NCBI GenBank assembly: GCA_014526335.1
Contig: JACTAT010000032.1
Location: 3,147,742-3,211,741, forward strand
DNA from: Chrysaora quinquecirrha
Taxonomy: Eukaryota > Cnidaria > Scyphozoa > Semaeostomeae > Pelagiidae
Direction of reading: 5' to 3'
DNA: 64,000 nucleotides
The position numbers and the translations under genes were made by a program. This document shows, in pieces, positions 26,662 through 41,200 of the stretch (the first letter of the stretch is position 1; each line of letters begins with the position of its first letter). The notes beneath the pieces were generated by a model. That model was not told the origin of the DNA. It made no database searches and worked only from the letters and a program-made list of their open reading frames with translations.

Positions 26662-28500
26662 CTGGACTTTATATCTGAAACGGTGAGATACAAAGCCGGG
26701 AATAGTTTCCAACCTAGGGTAATCGATGGTGCTGATTTCATTGGCACCGACGAGAATTGAATATTTTGCACCCCGGGGGCGTAATGAAGGGGGGCAGCCC
26801 CTTTATGTGAAAATTGGGCGTATTATTGCTATAATCATAATAAAAAATACAATTGCACATCATTTCTATTTTTGAAATAGTAATACTTGGAATTTAATGC
26901 AGTTGGAATTGTCTGGCAAGACAGGTTAACAATAATTCAATGATTTTCCACGAATTTAGAGCAAGGGTGCTAGACACCCAGATGGATTTGGTAGTTCTAT
27001 TTTAAATTATACAATAGCCGCATTACAAAATCGAATGCGACTTATTACAGAACATTAAGGTTATCGCACAAAATACTTTGTATGAAGTTTTTTTATGCAA
27101 TAGGTATAACGTATAACCGAGAGTATGTATAATTTAATGCTAGTCATGTTCTGAGTGCCAGTATAGACAGCTTGTTTATGTTCTCATGAAGAGAAGTTTG
27201 TCTCCGGATTGCTTTGTTACATTTCTTGCGAGAAGAGTAAGAGATTACCCGGGTTTCATAAATTAAATGTGAAAATACCCGTGACAGGGTGACTAATGGG
27301 TCGGGGTGATCCGCCTCCGCTTCACATCGAGGCTATCGAAATAGAGCTGGAGGATAGGAAGGGAGAGAAGAAATTTCTTCTTCACGCTCGACAAACACGC
27401 TCAACAAGTTCGCAACTGCGAGGAAATCGTTATTTTAGATAGAATTTCGCTGTCAACCTCTCAGAATACAGGTATGCTGTGTTGCAGTATATCTGGAAAA
27501 AATTTTAACAATCCATATACCCGTTCGCCCAAAATCAGGGCAACGCTTACGCTCAACAAAATTAGCGAAAAGAATTTTGATCTCAAGCTCTCTTTCTATT
27601 TGTAAAAGTGTAGTACGTGAGTATTTTCTTAGGAATGGCAAGTATATAGTTGAAATTGTTCTCAGTCGACAAGTCAAAGTATAGGACGACTTTTTGTCGC
27701 AAATGACGGCTAAATCTAACTAAGAGCAAAGAATATAGGCAGAAAACAATTTGTTGAGCGTTGCAGTTGAGCATGTTATGGAGACAATCAACTTGGATGC
27801 ATCTACAAATATGCCGCCTTGCGGGGCATCGCCACAACAAAGGCAGTCTTACGTGCAGACAGACCATGTCTTCTGAATTATGCAATAATGACAGGAAGAA
27901 AAATGTAAGAGAACAATCAACACAACAGCATGCTATTGTATGATCATATTATGACCAGAGGAGATGACTGTTCTTTTGCTGTGGATGTCGAACTTATTTC
28001 TGAAAGTGAAAATACACTGGTGGGCGCTCATCATTTTGGTTTCACGGCTGTCGATCATGGAAGTTTTAGGAAATATACTTAGAGCTTTTGTTGTGGTGAA
28101 TACAGGGGTGTCTCTGATGAATTCGATATCTTTGCTGTACGTTGTTTTCTGTGTAGCAAAGAGGACAACATGGCCTGCTAACAGCAGGAGCATATCACTC
28201 CATGGCAATATGACTGGACACCATTAGAAATCATTCATGGATACGAGTTCTTCATCTTTTGCTGCATGCCATGAAAAAGAGCATGTTGCAGAAGACAAGA
28301 GCGTTCTTTACAAAACACTTCAGGGGGTCTACAATGAACATGTTGCCACATTTCGCAGGCCACTAATTCATATATTACAGTCATTGCCGTGACCCAAAAC
28401 AATCAACTTTATAACAGCATCAGCAACTAGTCATAATGTACATATTGTAACTCAATTTCATTTTCTAATTTAACGTAGCATTGTATGGAAATGGAAATTT
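26662..28500. other. Intergenic, possible decayed exons near the gap
   Basis: Mostly featureless. From about 27779 to 28392 the + strand shows coding-like runs in shifting frames, such as METINLDASTNMPP at 27779 and SSSFAACHEKEHVAEDKSV near 28248. They are interrupted by stops and frame changes. They could be a decayed gene or missed short exons of the downstream RCC1-type gene. I do not recognise the protein. Confidence 0.3.
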
Positions 28501-29000
28501 NNNNNNNNNNNNNNNNNNNNNNNNNNNNNNNNNNNNNNNNNNNNNNNNNNNNNNNNNNNNNNNNNNNNNNNNNNNNNNNNNNNNNNNNNNNNNNNNNNNN
28601 NNNNNNNNNNNNNNNNNNNNNNNNNNNNNNNNNNNNNNNNNNNNNNNNNNNNNNNNNNNNNNNNNNNNNNNNNNNNNNNNNNNNNNNNNNNNNNNNNNNN
28701 NNNNNNNNNNNNNNNNNNNNNNNNNNNNNNNNNNNNNNNNNNNNNNNNNNNNNNNNNNNNNNNNNNNNNNNNNNNNNNNNNNNNNNNNNNNNNNNNNNNN
28801 NNNNNNNNNNNNNNNNNNNNNNNNNNNNNNNNNNNNNNNNNNNNNNNNNNNNNNNNNNNNNNNNNNNNNNNNNNNNNNNNNNNNNNNNNNNNNNNNNNNN
28901 NNNNNNNNNNNNNNNNNNNNNNNNNNNNNNNNNNNNNNNNNNNNNNNNNNNNNNNNNNNNNNNNNNNNNNNNNNNNNNNNNNNNNNNNNNNNNNNNNNNN
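28501..29000. other. Assembly gap (500 N)
   Basis: Exactly 500 undetermined bases, a conventional placeholder length, so the true size is unknown. The 5' exons of the RCC1-type gene may lie in it. Confidence 0.99.
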
Positions 29001-29260
29001 TGCAAATTTTTACCAGGTTTGACGAGCGATGTTTAAAGACCTGGCCTAAAAGTCAAACATTCTATTTGATATTGTGTTTGACAAGCACATTTCAAGTGAC
29101 ATTGTGTTTGACAAGCAAGTTTTAAGTGTTTGAACAAAAATATTTGCTTCTTTAGCCACCTAGCCGCCTAGCATAGGGGATAGAGACACAGAATAGGACA
29201 CTCTCTATTCTGTGTTGTGGAGTCGCCTTGCTAGCTGTTTGCCTCTCAATTTATTCCTAG
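29001..29260. other. Gap-edge sequence before first visible RCC1 exon
   Basis: Contains a duplicated TGTGTTTGACAAGCA unit (29073-29117) and a perfect 10-bp hairpin, CACAGAATAG with CTATTCTGTG (about 29188-29215). It ends at the splice acceptor TTATTCCTAG. Confidence 0.4.
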
Positions 29261-32200
29261 ATAAGCTCAAGAAGTTTGGAATATGACGCAGAAGTTCAAC
29301 CAACTACACTTGCCTGTGGGAGGAATCATATTGCATTCGTCTCACGAGATGGCGATGTTTATACTTGGGGAAGATCCAGCCACGGAAGGTTGGTCCTGGT
29401 TGTAATTGTTCTTCAATTCCGTTTTATAGAAATATTTCTGGTTTTCTTGTGATTCAATGCAATTCGTAAAGGGCCCCCTGAAATTTAGCAATATGAGAGT
29501 TCAAGGGCATCTTTTAGGATTTCGCTGCACTGCAATTAGTATTGTAGAAACTTGGTGTAACATCGGACTAGAATTCCGTGATCACAGGTTCAAATCCTGC
29601 CTACCTCGAAGTTTTAACATCGAGTTGGGTCAACGTGGCAATGTGCGAGTGTTACATTAGAAATAACATTCAAACATAGTAGCAAAAACCTTCGAACATT
29701 TCTTACAACACATTTTCTTGTTTCTTATTTTTCATATGAGGCTGGTTATGTTCTTACGTTGTGCTTTTTTTGGCAAATCTAGCTTCGATTTTCTTCTTCT
29801 GGGGTTTTCTTATAATAAAAAGAGTGTACATGATTTCGTTTATTTTAGGCTTGGCCATGGGGATCTCATCGAAGAGAAAGGCTTGTCTGTGCCTTTTAGA
29901 GTTGAAGGACTGCATATGCATGGGTAGGAAGTTTTCATTAACAGTAACATTATTGCTCTTTTCATTATTACTCATTTATCGTTAAGTTTATGCAAAGACC
30001 CTCTGCTGTAAGAAGTCTGCGAGAACCCACCTGTATTGGAAATTCTCTAGTTTTGGAAGGCAAAGTGGTGGTAAACTGCTGTGGTTCGTCTGCATGTAAA
30101 GCCTGTGCGCAGATTCGACTGGTTGCAACTCCAGTAGAGTTTATCGTTATTGTTATTGTTATTGTTCTTGTTATTGTTATTGTTATTGTTATTGTTTTTG
30201 TTTTTGTTTTTGTTTTTGTTTTTGTTTTTGTTTTTGTTTTTGTTTTTGTTTTTGTTTTTGTTTTTGTTTTTGTTTTTGTTTTGTTTTTGTTTTGTTTTTT
30301 TTGTTTTTGTTTTTGTTTCTGTTTTTGTTTTTGTTATTGTTATTGTTATTGTTATTGTTATTGTTATTGTCATTGTCATTGTCATTGTCATTGTCATTGT
30401 CATTGTCATTGTCATTGTCATTGTCATTGTCATTGTCATTGTCATTGTCGTTGTCATTGTCATCGTCATTGTCATTGTTATTGCCATTGTCATCGTCATT
30501 GTTATTGTTATTGTTATTGTTATTGTTATTGTTATTGTCTGCTGGGTTCATGTGAAAGGAAATTTTACGTTATTTGTGAGAGGGAATTGATCATCAAACA
30601 TGCCTAAATATTCAGTTAACCAGGAAAAATTGAGTACGTTCTAATAAACAGATATCTAACTTGGTCGTCGGCAGATGGCCTAGGCAATGAATCATCTACT
30701 ACTATATGATTTGCGTACGCAAATAAAAGTCTACAGCATACATTGCAAAAATACTCCTCGTAATGATGCATGCCCAGAGTATGTTTGTGTCTGAGGGCGT
30801 GAAAATATAACATTCAGAGTATGAACAAATAAGTTGTTTTTATTTTCGTCATTTTTATAATAAGGCTATGATCGGAGCACATACAAGCAACAATTGGAAT
30901 TGCTGTCAGCCAATTAGATTTGGTTTCAAAATTTGAACCTGGGAACTCCACGTTACTGTGGAAATGATTTGGCTCACTGATTCGCAGACTCTACTGAAGT
31001 GGCAACCAGATGAGTTTGCGTGCAGGCTACTGCATGTACGCATTGGGAATATACATCACTTGAAATTTTTTAACTTGTTACAATTTAACTTGTTACACTG
31101 GAGAGAGTTTCGTCTACAGTCCTTGCCATGTCTCGCGAGGATCTGTTGTCAGCCACTGGTATGGCAACAGGGGGTGTTGCCGACGAGTTCAGATTCTCGT
31201 CTCAGGGTGTATCTTACTTTAATGTCTTATTACACTCTTTTTTTATAAGAACACGACCTGGATTTTGCCCGGAATTTATGAACAAACTAAGAATAAGCTG
31301 AGGCTGGCCTTTTTCATAAGCTCTTAGAATATCGACTGAATTTAAATGTAAGACAGTAAGACTGAAGGTAAAAGGCCAGCGAACAAAGAAACCCACAAAA
31401 TTGCTGCATTTTTACACAAACCTAGTACCGCTTCATGCATTCACTGAAAAGATTGTTGTCTAAATAACCGAGAAATAAAGAACAAATTAAGAACATTTCA
31501 GGCTAAAAGAATGCAAAACCTTAAGAACAGCCAGCCTCGATATGAAATTCCTGATTCTTATAAGAAAAGAGTGTATGGTTACTGGATCAAGCGCAGTATT
31601 TTCTTATGCAATATGCAATTGGTAATATGTATAGATCTGTCCTTACTAGGTCCAGCAGTCACAAAAATCGTTCTATAAACTTTTTAGATAAATTTATTAT
31701 TTCCAACCTTTCTCTTACAGGATTCAGGTTATCTCCGTTGCTTGTGGGGCTGCTCATACCATCGCTTTGTGCCGAGAAGGGGTGAGCAGTTTAATAATTC
31801 AGCCTGTTAGTACATACGTGCCACAATATTTCGATTTACGCCCAGGGCGCTTACTAAGCTCTTAACAATTTAGAGGGGGCGTTTATTTTAGTGGCTTTAA
31901 AAAGGAGTTTTTAGTGGAAGTAATATTGTATGCGTAAATTCGTTATGAAGAATCTATAGCCCCATTTTGATTACAGTTTTAACCCTGCACGGGCTATTAT
32001 TTTTAGTACACGTACCGTTTTCACCCCTGCTGGGTACTGGTACTGGTACGCTTACTACCTCTTCAGCGGTGCTGGTACGGTTGAAAATGTTTTGTCAAGC
32101 GTACTAATTTTAGAAGATCCGCCCTGAGTGAGTTTTAGTATATCCAGTAATTATCTTGTTTTTGTAGGTTTATTCATGGGGTTTCAATAATCTTGGGCAG

Positions 32201-35200
32201 GTATGTACCATATTATTCAAAATCGTGTGATGGTTATTGCAATTTCCTGATCAATGTAGTACAATTTACAGATTTCTGAGTTATTTAGTAGTACTTCGGG
32301 CCCTACTTAGTTAGTTAGTTAGTGTAGTTAGTTAGTTTGTTGGTTAGATAGTTAGTTAGCTAGTGAGTTACTTAGTTAACTACTTAGTTAGTTAGCTAGG
32401 TAGTTTGTTAGTTATTTAGTAAGTTAATTAGGTTAGTTAGTTTGTTAGATAGTTTGTTAGTTAGTAAGCATAGCTTGTACGTTAGTTAGTTAGTTAGTTA
32501 GATAGCTAGTTGGTTAATTAGTTAACTAGTCAGTTAGTTAGCTAGTTATTTATTTAGTTAGTTAGTTGGTAAGTTTGTTAGTTATTTCAAATAGCGGAAA
32601 CTTACTTAGAAATCGCAGGCCTAAAGCTGTTTAATCTAACACTCTTAAGAATATAAGAATCGTCTGAAATAAGTTGAAATAATTAGTTGTTGTAGAATAT
32701 AAGCCCGAATATAGATCGAATAACCAATGAGAAATTTGCTGATGAATAGACCTTTTCAAAGAGGCCTGGGTCAGGCGCGACATTTTGCTGGAAAATGGTA
32801 GACCTTTCCAGTAAGGGAATCCTCTCCGAGTGCAACAACTTGAACTACGGTCGTTTCAGGAGATGTCGTGCATCAAATTTTACTTCACCTCTTTTTTTTT
32901 AGCTTGGTGTAGGAGACACAAGACGAAGAAGTCGACCCTGCCTGATATCACAGCTAACCCCAAAGAATATAATCTCCGTCGCAGGAGGGAGCTACCACAC
33001 CCTTGCTATCACATCAGATTATAAAGTATGGGCATGGGGTTGGGGTATACATGGACAGTTGGGGGTTAAATCGGCTGAAAATGCGAAAACTCCCATCAAT
33101 ATTTCTTTGCTGAATGATCAGAAAGTTATCCAGGTTGGTGCTGGCTACGCGCATAGTGCTGTTCTCACCATCAAGGTAAGGTCCGATGTTTTTCTATCCA
33201 AGATTAACTGTAGAATTCAAGTGCTAAAGTGTTTTCCTGTTAACTTCTTTTCTAACTATCTTGTGAATTTCTGCTGTATGTTCAAAAGAGCCATGGTAAA
33301 CGAAACCCTCTCCCTCCTTACTTGTCCCTTGCATTTCCCTTATATATTAATCTATGCAGGTGCAGCCCTGCCGTAACTTTTCCTTTCCACACCCGAGGAT
33401 TTCCCACACCAGAAAGGATTTTCGCGAATGGAACGAGAGCATAAGGGCAATTTTATAGAATATTTGGATAGAGATGGGCATTGTGAGCGATTTGTTTGAG
33501 CTCAATGAGTTGTATATGGTTAATTGCATGTGGCTAAGGAGCTCAGTTGGAAAAGCATTTGCATACGATGCCAGAAGGTCGTAGACTTGATAAGCATGTA
33601 TATTCAGCATGTTGAGCATATGACACATTACGTAAACTTACGTTTTAAATATTGTCCTGTTTGAATAGTTGATTGGTTGATTGATTGGCTGATTGATTGA
33701 TTGGTTGACTAATTGATTGATCTATTGATTGATGGATTGATTGATTGACCGAATAATTTCTTGATTGATTGCTTCACTAATTGATTGATTTGCTGATTGA
33801 TTAAGAGCAGGCACTATCATACCATATTTATATGTCTAGTGTTCATTATTTTATCACATTTGACTTCGCTCTTTTTTCTGCTGCAGGGCTTCGTTTTCAC
33901 GTTTGGTGCAGGTAACTTAATTTTTGTTAATATTTTCATGCTTAGGTTCATTTCTACCTTGTTTTTGAACATTTTAACGCGTCATCTTTAGAATTTCGTT
34001 CTATACTCATTACCATCTTAATTTCCTGCCATATTGGTTAGAATCTTCATTTGATGCCTTACGAATAAGCATCTTCATTTCTTGTCAGACTCGTTAGCAT
34101 CTTAATTTCATACCATATCCATTAGCACCTTCATGCCATACTATATTCATATAAATATTTGTTTCATGCTGTATTACCTATCTTTCTTACTATTATCACT
34201 GCAATCCCCCATTATGGTAAGATTAATTCCTTTCTTGTAGGACTTTATGGTCAGCTTGGTATTGGAGTAAACACTAAAACGACTTCACCCAAACTTGTTC
34301 GAAATTTGATTGACGAATCCATATATTACATCACATGTGGACCATTTGAGACGGTAAGCTGGCAAAGTATCGTAGCTACTATGTGTTGATTTCAGGCACT
34401 GCCAAGCTGCATGTTTATGCTTTCATTTATTTTATCGTTTAGATAAACCTTCACTTCGATTCAGTGTAATTTTGAGATTTTTAAGACAATTAACTTCAAA
34501 GATCGCATGAAAGTAAAACTAGATGACTTGTATAACTCTTCAGTCTTAAAATTAACGCATCATGTGCACCACAAAGTAAATAACCTGGCAGATATCTTTC
34601 AAAATTACTTTAAAACTAACTTATACTCACATACATAAGAAACTAGACAAATGAATTAAAGTTCTCGATTTAGATATAAAGTTCTTCGATTTAACTAAGT
34701 TTGGGGGCATAAAACGATAAGAAATTGGAATAACAGCATCAAACATCAAACAACAAACAAACATCAAATGATAAGGCTTTTAGAAAATTACTAGCCCTTG
34801 CCCATGTAAGACCACCGCCTCATGACGACCACCACCTCAGATGAACTCCGCCAATAACAACTTCCATCTAAATGGCACTGTGCATTGAGGTGGCTATGTT
34901 TGCTGTTAATCTGAATCTTGATCTTAATCTTAATTTTAGTCTAGTCTTAATCTCAGTCTTCAACTTAAATGGAATCTTAATCTTAACTTCTGCCTGAATT
35001 GGAATCTTAACCTTCAACTTAATCTAAATGTTAATCAGAATCAGAATCAGAATCTTAATTTTAATCTTAATCTTACTCTTAATCTTAATCTTTATCTTAA
35101 TCTTAACTGAGTACCTAAAAATTCAAAGCTACAAATATCCCAGAAGATAATGTCCAGCGAACAAAGATGAGAAAACTTTATTTCCTGGTTCTCAATATTA

Positions 35201-38200
35201 GAGAATATTATGTTTAAACATTTTTATTATAAATTATTCCTATTGATTTTTATCTTTAAGTTAGTCGGCTGTGCTCGAAGTAGGAAATTATGATGTCAAT
35301 TATTTTTGCTACCTACTTCTTTATCTTTAATCAATATTTCTAGAATTTAATATTTTGTTAGGTTTGTTAGTTTGTAGCGGTCCAAGCAAGATAAGCTCCG
35401 CTTTTCTTGGGCTGTGTAGAATCAATGATATAGAATCCATTTTACTATTGTTAATTGTAATTCTACGAAGAAAAATGCATTGAATTGAATCTTAATCCGT
35501 TAATTATAAAATGCTGAACATTGCATTTTCAGCTTGCAGTTTCAGAAGATCAAACTATCTATTCTTGGGGAAGAAATTACAAGCAATTTCATATTTGTGC
35601 TGTGAGTAAGATTGTATAATAAATCATCATTTTGTAGCTTTAACAGAAAGCTCAATAGAGTAGTTCCAAATTTCAGTGCGGTTGAATCCCACTATGGCCA
35701 CATCGGAAAGGAGCATGAAAGTCCTCGTTATATTGGGCGTATTTCTTTGGTAGCCTTTTGTTTTCAGCAGGCTTTCCAAATTCCGAGAACGGTAGACTTG
35801 GCAGGAAAAAGTTTCCGGTACCAAAAAAACACGGTTTCCGAAATTCGTAGGCTGACGCAACAAGGCTACCGTCTCCTTTGTTGCCACACTTGTAAAATTT
35901 GTTTGAGCATGCGCCTTTCTTAAGGGATGCTGATAATTTGTAAAGGCAGACCGCGAAATTCCAGATTCCTTGCGAAGTCTGCGAAACCTTCCAGCTTTGG
36001 GGCAGAAGGTTTTGGAGGCCTGCCAAACCTGCCGTTTTCCGAAGACGGTACCAAAAAAATACGTTTCAACATCTACCAAAAAGAGAAGGCGTCTGCTGAA
36101 AACAGAATGTGACCGACCCAAAAGATACGCCCATTTAAAGCTTGTTAAACCAAAAGAATCACGTTAGAATTTGTTATTCAAGAGGCAAGACATTAAGTTG
36201 TATGTTTGTAGAAATGGGATCCCACTGTATCTGGTATTTTTGCCTTAATCGACAAGACCCTGCAACCTCTCTTGAACACCTCCTAGCATATTTTTTAGAT
36301 TTCTAGACCTTTTAGCTACTCTTAGTTGCCTGATTGCCGTTCTCCAGCTAATCATTTTTTTTGAAAATGTTCCGACCCACCCCCCTTATTAAGACCCCCC
36401 CGCTTATTAAGATTTGCATTCATATCAATGTTGGTATTTCTTACTTAGTATGCTAGGACCTTATGTTTCACTAGTACTCTGTATTTTTTGTTAGAGCTTT
36501 GGATTTCCTTGCCTAATAAGTAGCTACAATAGGCCCGTTCGCACTGCGTTTCAGCAGTTTCTAGACCTCGTTTGTCAAACAAACTTCGAACCCCGGTTTA
36601 TTCTGACTACCTCCAATTACATTCTAAGTTCTCCAGCCCCCCGCGTATTCCGACCTCCCGTCAATTAGGCACCTAAGGGGACCGTTTCTTAATGAGATGC
36701 TAATCAGATGGCACAGGTATGTGTAGAGCTGCCAGAATCTTTGACCAAACAAATAGGTATTGCTTGCTTGCTTGATTGCTTGCCTGTTATGCGTTGGTTG
36801 TTGTTTTTTAGGTGTATGGCTGTTGTTCTCTTTGCTGATAGGCGTACTGCGCTGTTTCATCTTTTCGATCTATCTTTATTGAGGGCACTGAGTTATAGAC
36901 ACAAAAACTATGTTCAACAACTGCCTAATTTGTCCTTTTTATATAACCAATTGTTGAATTTTTCTTTTAGAAAGCTGAAAGTGCAAGCAGTGGCCGGCAG
37001 CTTGCAAGCAACGTTGCTACCGACTTGAGTCACAAATATTACCCAGAAGACCTTGCATTTCGACTCCCAGAGCCGATAACACAGGTGAACAAAGGTTTCC
37101 GTTGTCGGAAAAGCATTCAACATCGGTTGAAGGATGTTTAAAGCTAGGCTTATATCGACATATGATACGATAGAATTTACGCCGACAAGTTGTAACTGCT
37201 TATGTCGATATGTCAACAGATAGTCAGAGTTTATTGGATGGATGCAGTTAATCGCAGTCGCGGGAACGCTCGTGTCGGCTGCGACTGACGGATATCAGGG
37301 ACAACTAATCGCAGAAGTAGAACTTGCCCGACTTTCTGGAACTATGCAAAAGTGAAGGTGAAGTTGACATGCTGTATTTAGCGCCAGGATCTCAGATGTA
37401 GATGACCTAATGAGACTTCAACCCTTGCTGTGATGCCACCGTGGCTAGGGCTCGAACCCCGACATCACTGAGCTCTTGAAACCACGAGTCACCTTGACCA
37501 GACCGCGACGTCGACTTGTTGTCGTCATCTCGGAACTTGTTGCCAGAGCGCTAATGTCGACCAGTCAGTTACGGTGGGTTTAGTTCCAAAAAATCGCGCA
37601 AAAATTCTGATTGTGTTTAATGTCATCATAAGCCTGTCGAAAGATTGCACTTTGATGCAGTTATGACCTGCATGGGAAAGTACAATTTAGAATTTTGAAG
37701 ATAATTGTGACAAGTTTGTTTGCTATATTAATCATTTAATATATTTATGTAGCTAAGAGCAAGTCACCTTCCCACAGATCTGATATTTTGCCTTGAATAT
37801 GCCATATTTTTTCCCTCGAGAGAATATGTATCGGCGATATTCGTCCATGTGCTAAGATATACGAGAGGCAGTCCAAAACAGAATCAAAACAAGCTACTTC
37901 AAATCCCAGAAGAATATACTGTAAATCCTTAGAGGAGTGCCGGGGGCTTATTTGCAACAACGAATTCTTTTGGTTGGGGCTTATTCTAGGGGGGGGGGCT
38001 TATTCGAGGGGGGCTTATTTCAAATTTAAAAAGTTCCAGTATGTTTTTGACAGAGTAGAAGAGAGAAAAATACTTGTGTGTATTCTATAATCAAAATCAG
38101 CTGGTATTTTATAATTAGTGAAAAGATGTATTATAGGCAAAAAAAAAATCCACAAGGCCTTCGAATACTTCTCCATGGGGGGCTTATTCGAGGAGGTCTT

Positions 38201-41200
38201 ATCTGCAAAAATGAATTCTTGGGTAGGGGCTTATTCGGAGGTGGGGGCTTATTCGGAGTTGGTGGCTTATTCGAGGATTAGCTCTATCTAAGTTTTTGCT
38301 TGTCAAAAATAACTCTGGCTCTGCTTCGTCTCGCCAGATTCTGTAGAACATTACTGTCTGAGGAAAACTTGTCAATGACGCTTAAGATGGAAATGTTCCG
38401 CATAGAAAATTGTATGATTTTCGGCGGGCTCGATTTTACTGTCGTCTGTCAGTGGGAGCAAATTTGCCAAATATCCCGTTAAAAAAAAGCAAAAATTTGG
38501 AAAGCATTATTCAAATTTGCTATCAATTTTTTTAGATATTTATTGGAAATTGGCACTACACAGCAATTACAGTTGCCGGACAATTATACACATGGGGATG
38601 TAATGACTGCGGACAACTCGGCCATTACAACAAAATAGACCAGGTAATGAAATTGACAAAATGATAATGAAAAAAATTCTTTTTGCAGGGTACAATAAGA
38701 GGGTGCAGTTTAGCGGACACCTTCGAAATCGCAACGATAACAATTTGCTGTTGCTTCGAACGGATGACGAACGTCGAAAACCCTAAAACTAACCCTATCG
38801 CTGACCCTAAAACTCTACCCTAACCCTAATTCACAAACCCTACCTGAATACTAAATCGAAAGCCCTACCCTTACCCTAACCCTAAAACCCCACCCGAAAC
38901 CTAAAGCCCTACCCTAACCCTAAAACCTTCACCGTAACCCAAAAACCATATCCGAAAGCTAACCCTAAAGCCCTACCATAAACCAAACCATAAAACCCTG
39001 CCCAAACCCTAATCCTAAAGCCCCACCCTAACCCTTATCCTGAAACTCTAATTCTAACCCTAAAACCCTACCGTAACCCTAACCCTAATACCCTACCCCA
39101 TCCCTATCCCTAAAACCCTGCTCTAACCCCAACCCTAAAACTCTTTTCTATTATAGCCTTGTTTCCCTGTGAAAGGTGTTTGCTAAACTGCATTCCAGTC
39201 CGTGAAGAGCATAGAGGTCTATGATCTCATGGATAACACTTATGAACGGTTGTCTTCACAATGTTCATTTTATCCCGTCTTGGCCATCTGTAGCACATCC
39301 GTCCTAACTTGAAGAGCGCACCAAATTGAGAATCACACATGTCCTCCCAAACACCACGATAAAACGACTCTATGCACCGTCCCCGACCCACTAGGTGCTG
39401 TTGAGCCAATTGTCTGTTATCTGTGTTCTGTAATTGTTGTTGCTAGCGATTGTACATAGGCCCAATTCTAGAAAGCCAAATTGCAGCCCATCTGTTGGGG
39501 CGTTGTGAAGAAAAACCTGTTTTGCTTACGTAAATTCAACACTTTTTCTACTCTTCTTTACCTAAATTTGTGTGGAATACTTTTAATGTACAAATGCCTT
39601 ACCGCAGTAGTTATTCGAAGAATTATCAAAATCATGATTTATGCATGAATTTCGTTTCACTCTTCAGAACACTCCACGCCTTGTAAAGGCTCTTTCTCGA
39701 AGATTCATTACAGCTGTAGCAGCTGGTTCCGAATTCACTGTTTGTGTTGATGCCGAGGATCAGGTGTTTGCATGGGGAAGGGCTGATGCCGGCCAGGTAC
39801 GTAGCAAATTATTTTGATACATCAACAAGGCGAGAGGAATTCGGATACATCTTAGTTCTAATCCTAAAGCATGATTTCCGCGAGGTAATATATTTGACGT
39901 TAAGAGAAAGATTTCGTTACTTGTCGCACCGAATGGCGACAAGTAGAAATGACTTCTTTTTTTTCTCGAAATTTAAGGATTTCGCCTAGTTGACACCTGC
40001 TTAAAACTCCTGAACTTTTCGATGATTTTGACGTTGCGTTGCTTTTTGAAGGGATTCGGGAATCGGCTGAGAAGTGCCGGGAATTTGGATTTTTATAATG
40101 GGTTTTCTTTGCCGAAACCCGGATTTTTTTAAAATTGTAAGCGAGATATGGGTTAAATGGACCAAATTTATCGGGAAACTGCTGTTTCATGCTGAGTCTT
40201 GGAGGAGGAGAAGACATTCTTTTCCAGCAAACAATGTCTCGTCGACAGATCAAGATCAACCTTAGTGTTAGAGGGCAGTTTGCAAGCATTTCGGAGCATT
40301 TCGTAGTGACAGGCTAATTATTTCCAACACTAATATTTCGACCCTAAGTTCCTACTGTAAATGATCGATTGACCGCCGCGGCGCTTATTAAAATTCTCAG
40401 GGTTTAGTCGTGGCGCTTATTCGACTGCGGCGTTTAATTGACTGCGGCGCTTATTTCAAGGATTGTTAAGAATGCTTTAACTTTCTAGTGTAAGAGGGGC
40501 TAAATATTGTTTTTAACTGTTGGTTTTAACTCGTACTAGCTAAAACAAAATTTACCAAGGTTTTTACCAAGGCTATTCTGCTCATTTTTAGGGAAAAAAT
40601 AATCAATTTCTGAGACTTGACTCTTCAAAATTCGTGCAAACACGGTTCCTGGTGTACTTTTTGTAAATAGTCAAATAAGCGCCGCAGCGCTTATTCGACT
40701 GCGGCGCTTATTGAATTATATTTGTCAAATAAGCGGTGCTTATTTGACTGCGGTGCTTTATCAAGTAGCGGCGCTTAATCGATCATTTACGGTAACTCAT
40801 CCACCACAGTAGTGCGTATAGATTCGCTAGCGTGTTAACGTGGTATAATCATTCCCTTTCAGAACATCAGTAACAAGAGAGACATCTCATTTGATAAAGA
40901 TGCTGATTTTCCTGATTTCTCATCCATCGGTATGTTAAACTGTTTTTGTAGAAAGGAAAGAAAATATGAGAATATGTTTATTAGAATGGGGCTTTACTCG
41001 GGGGGGGTGGGCGTTTAAAAGGAAGGGGCTTTTAATCCATTGAATAACTAATTTTCAGTCAAAAATTGAGTAATTTTCATTATTTAATTAATATATTCAA
41101 TTTTTAGGCCATTCAAATATGCCTTATTGCCCAGAATCAATGCTTGTTGCTTTGCAAAAGCTCAGTGGATCATATGACCAAGCCAGTATACTCAGGTGTG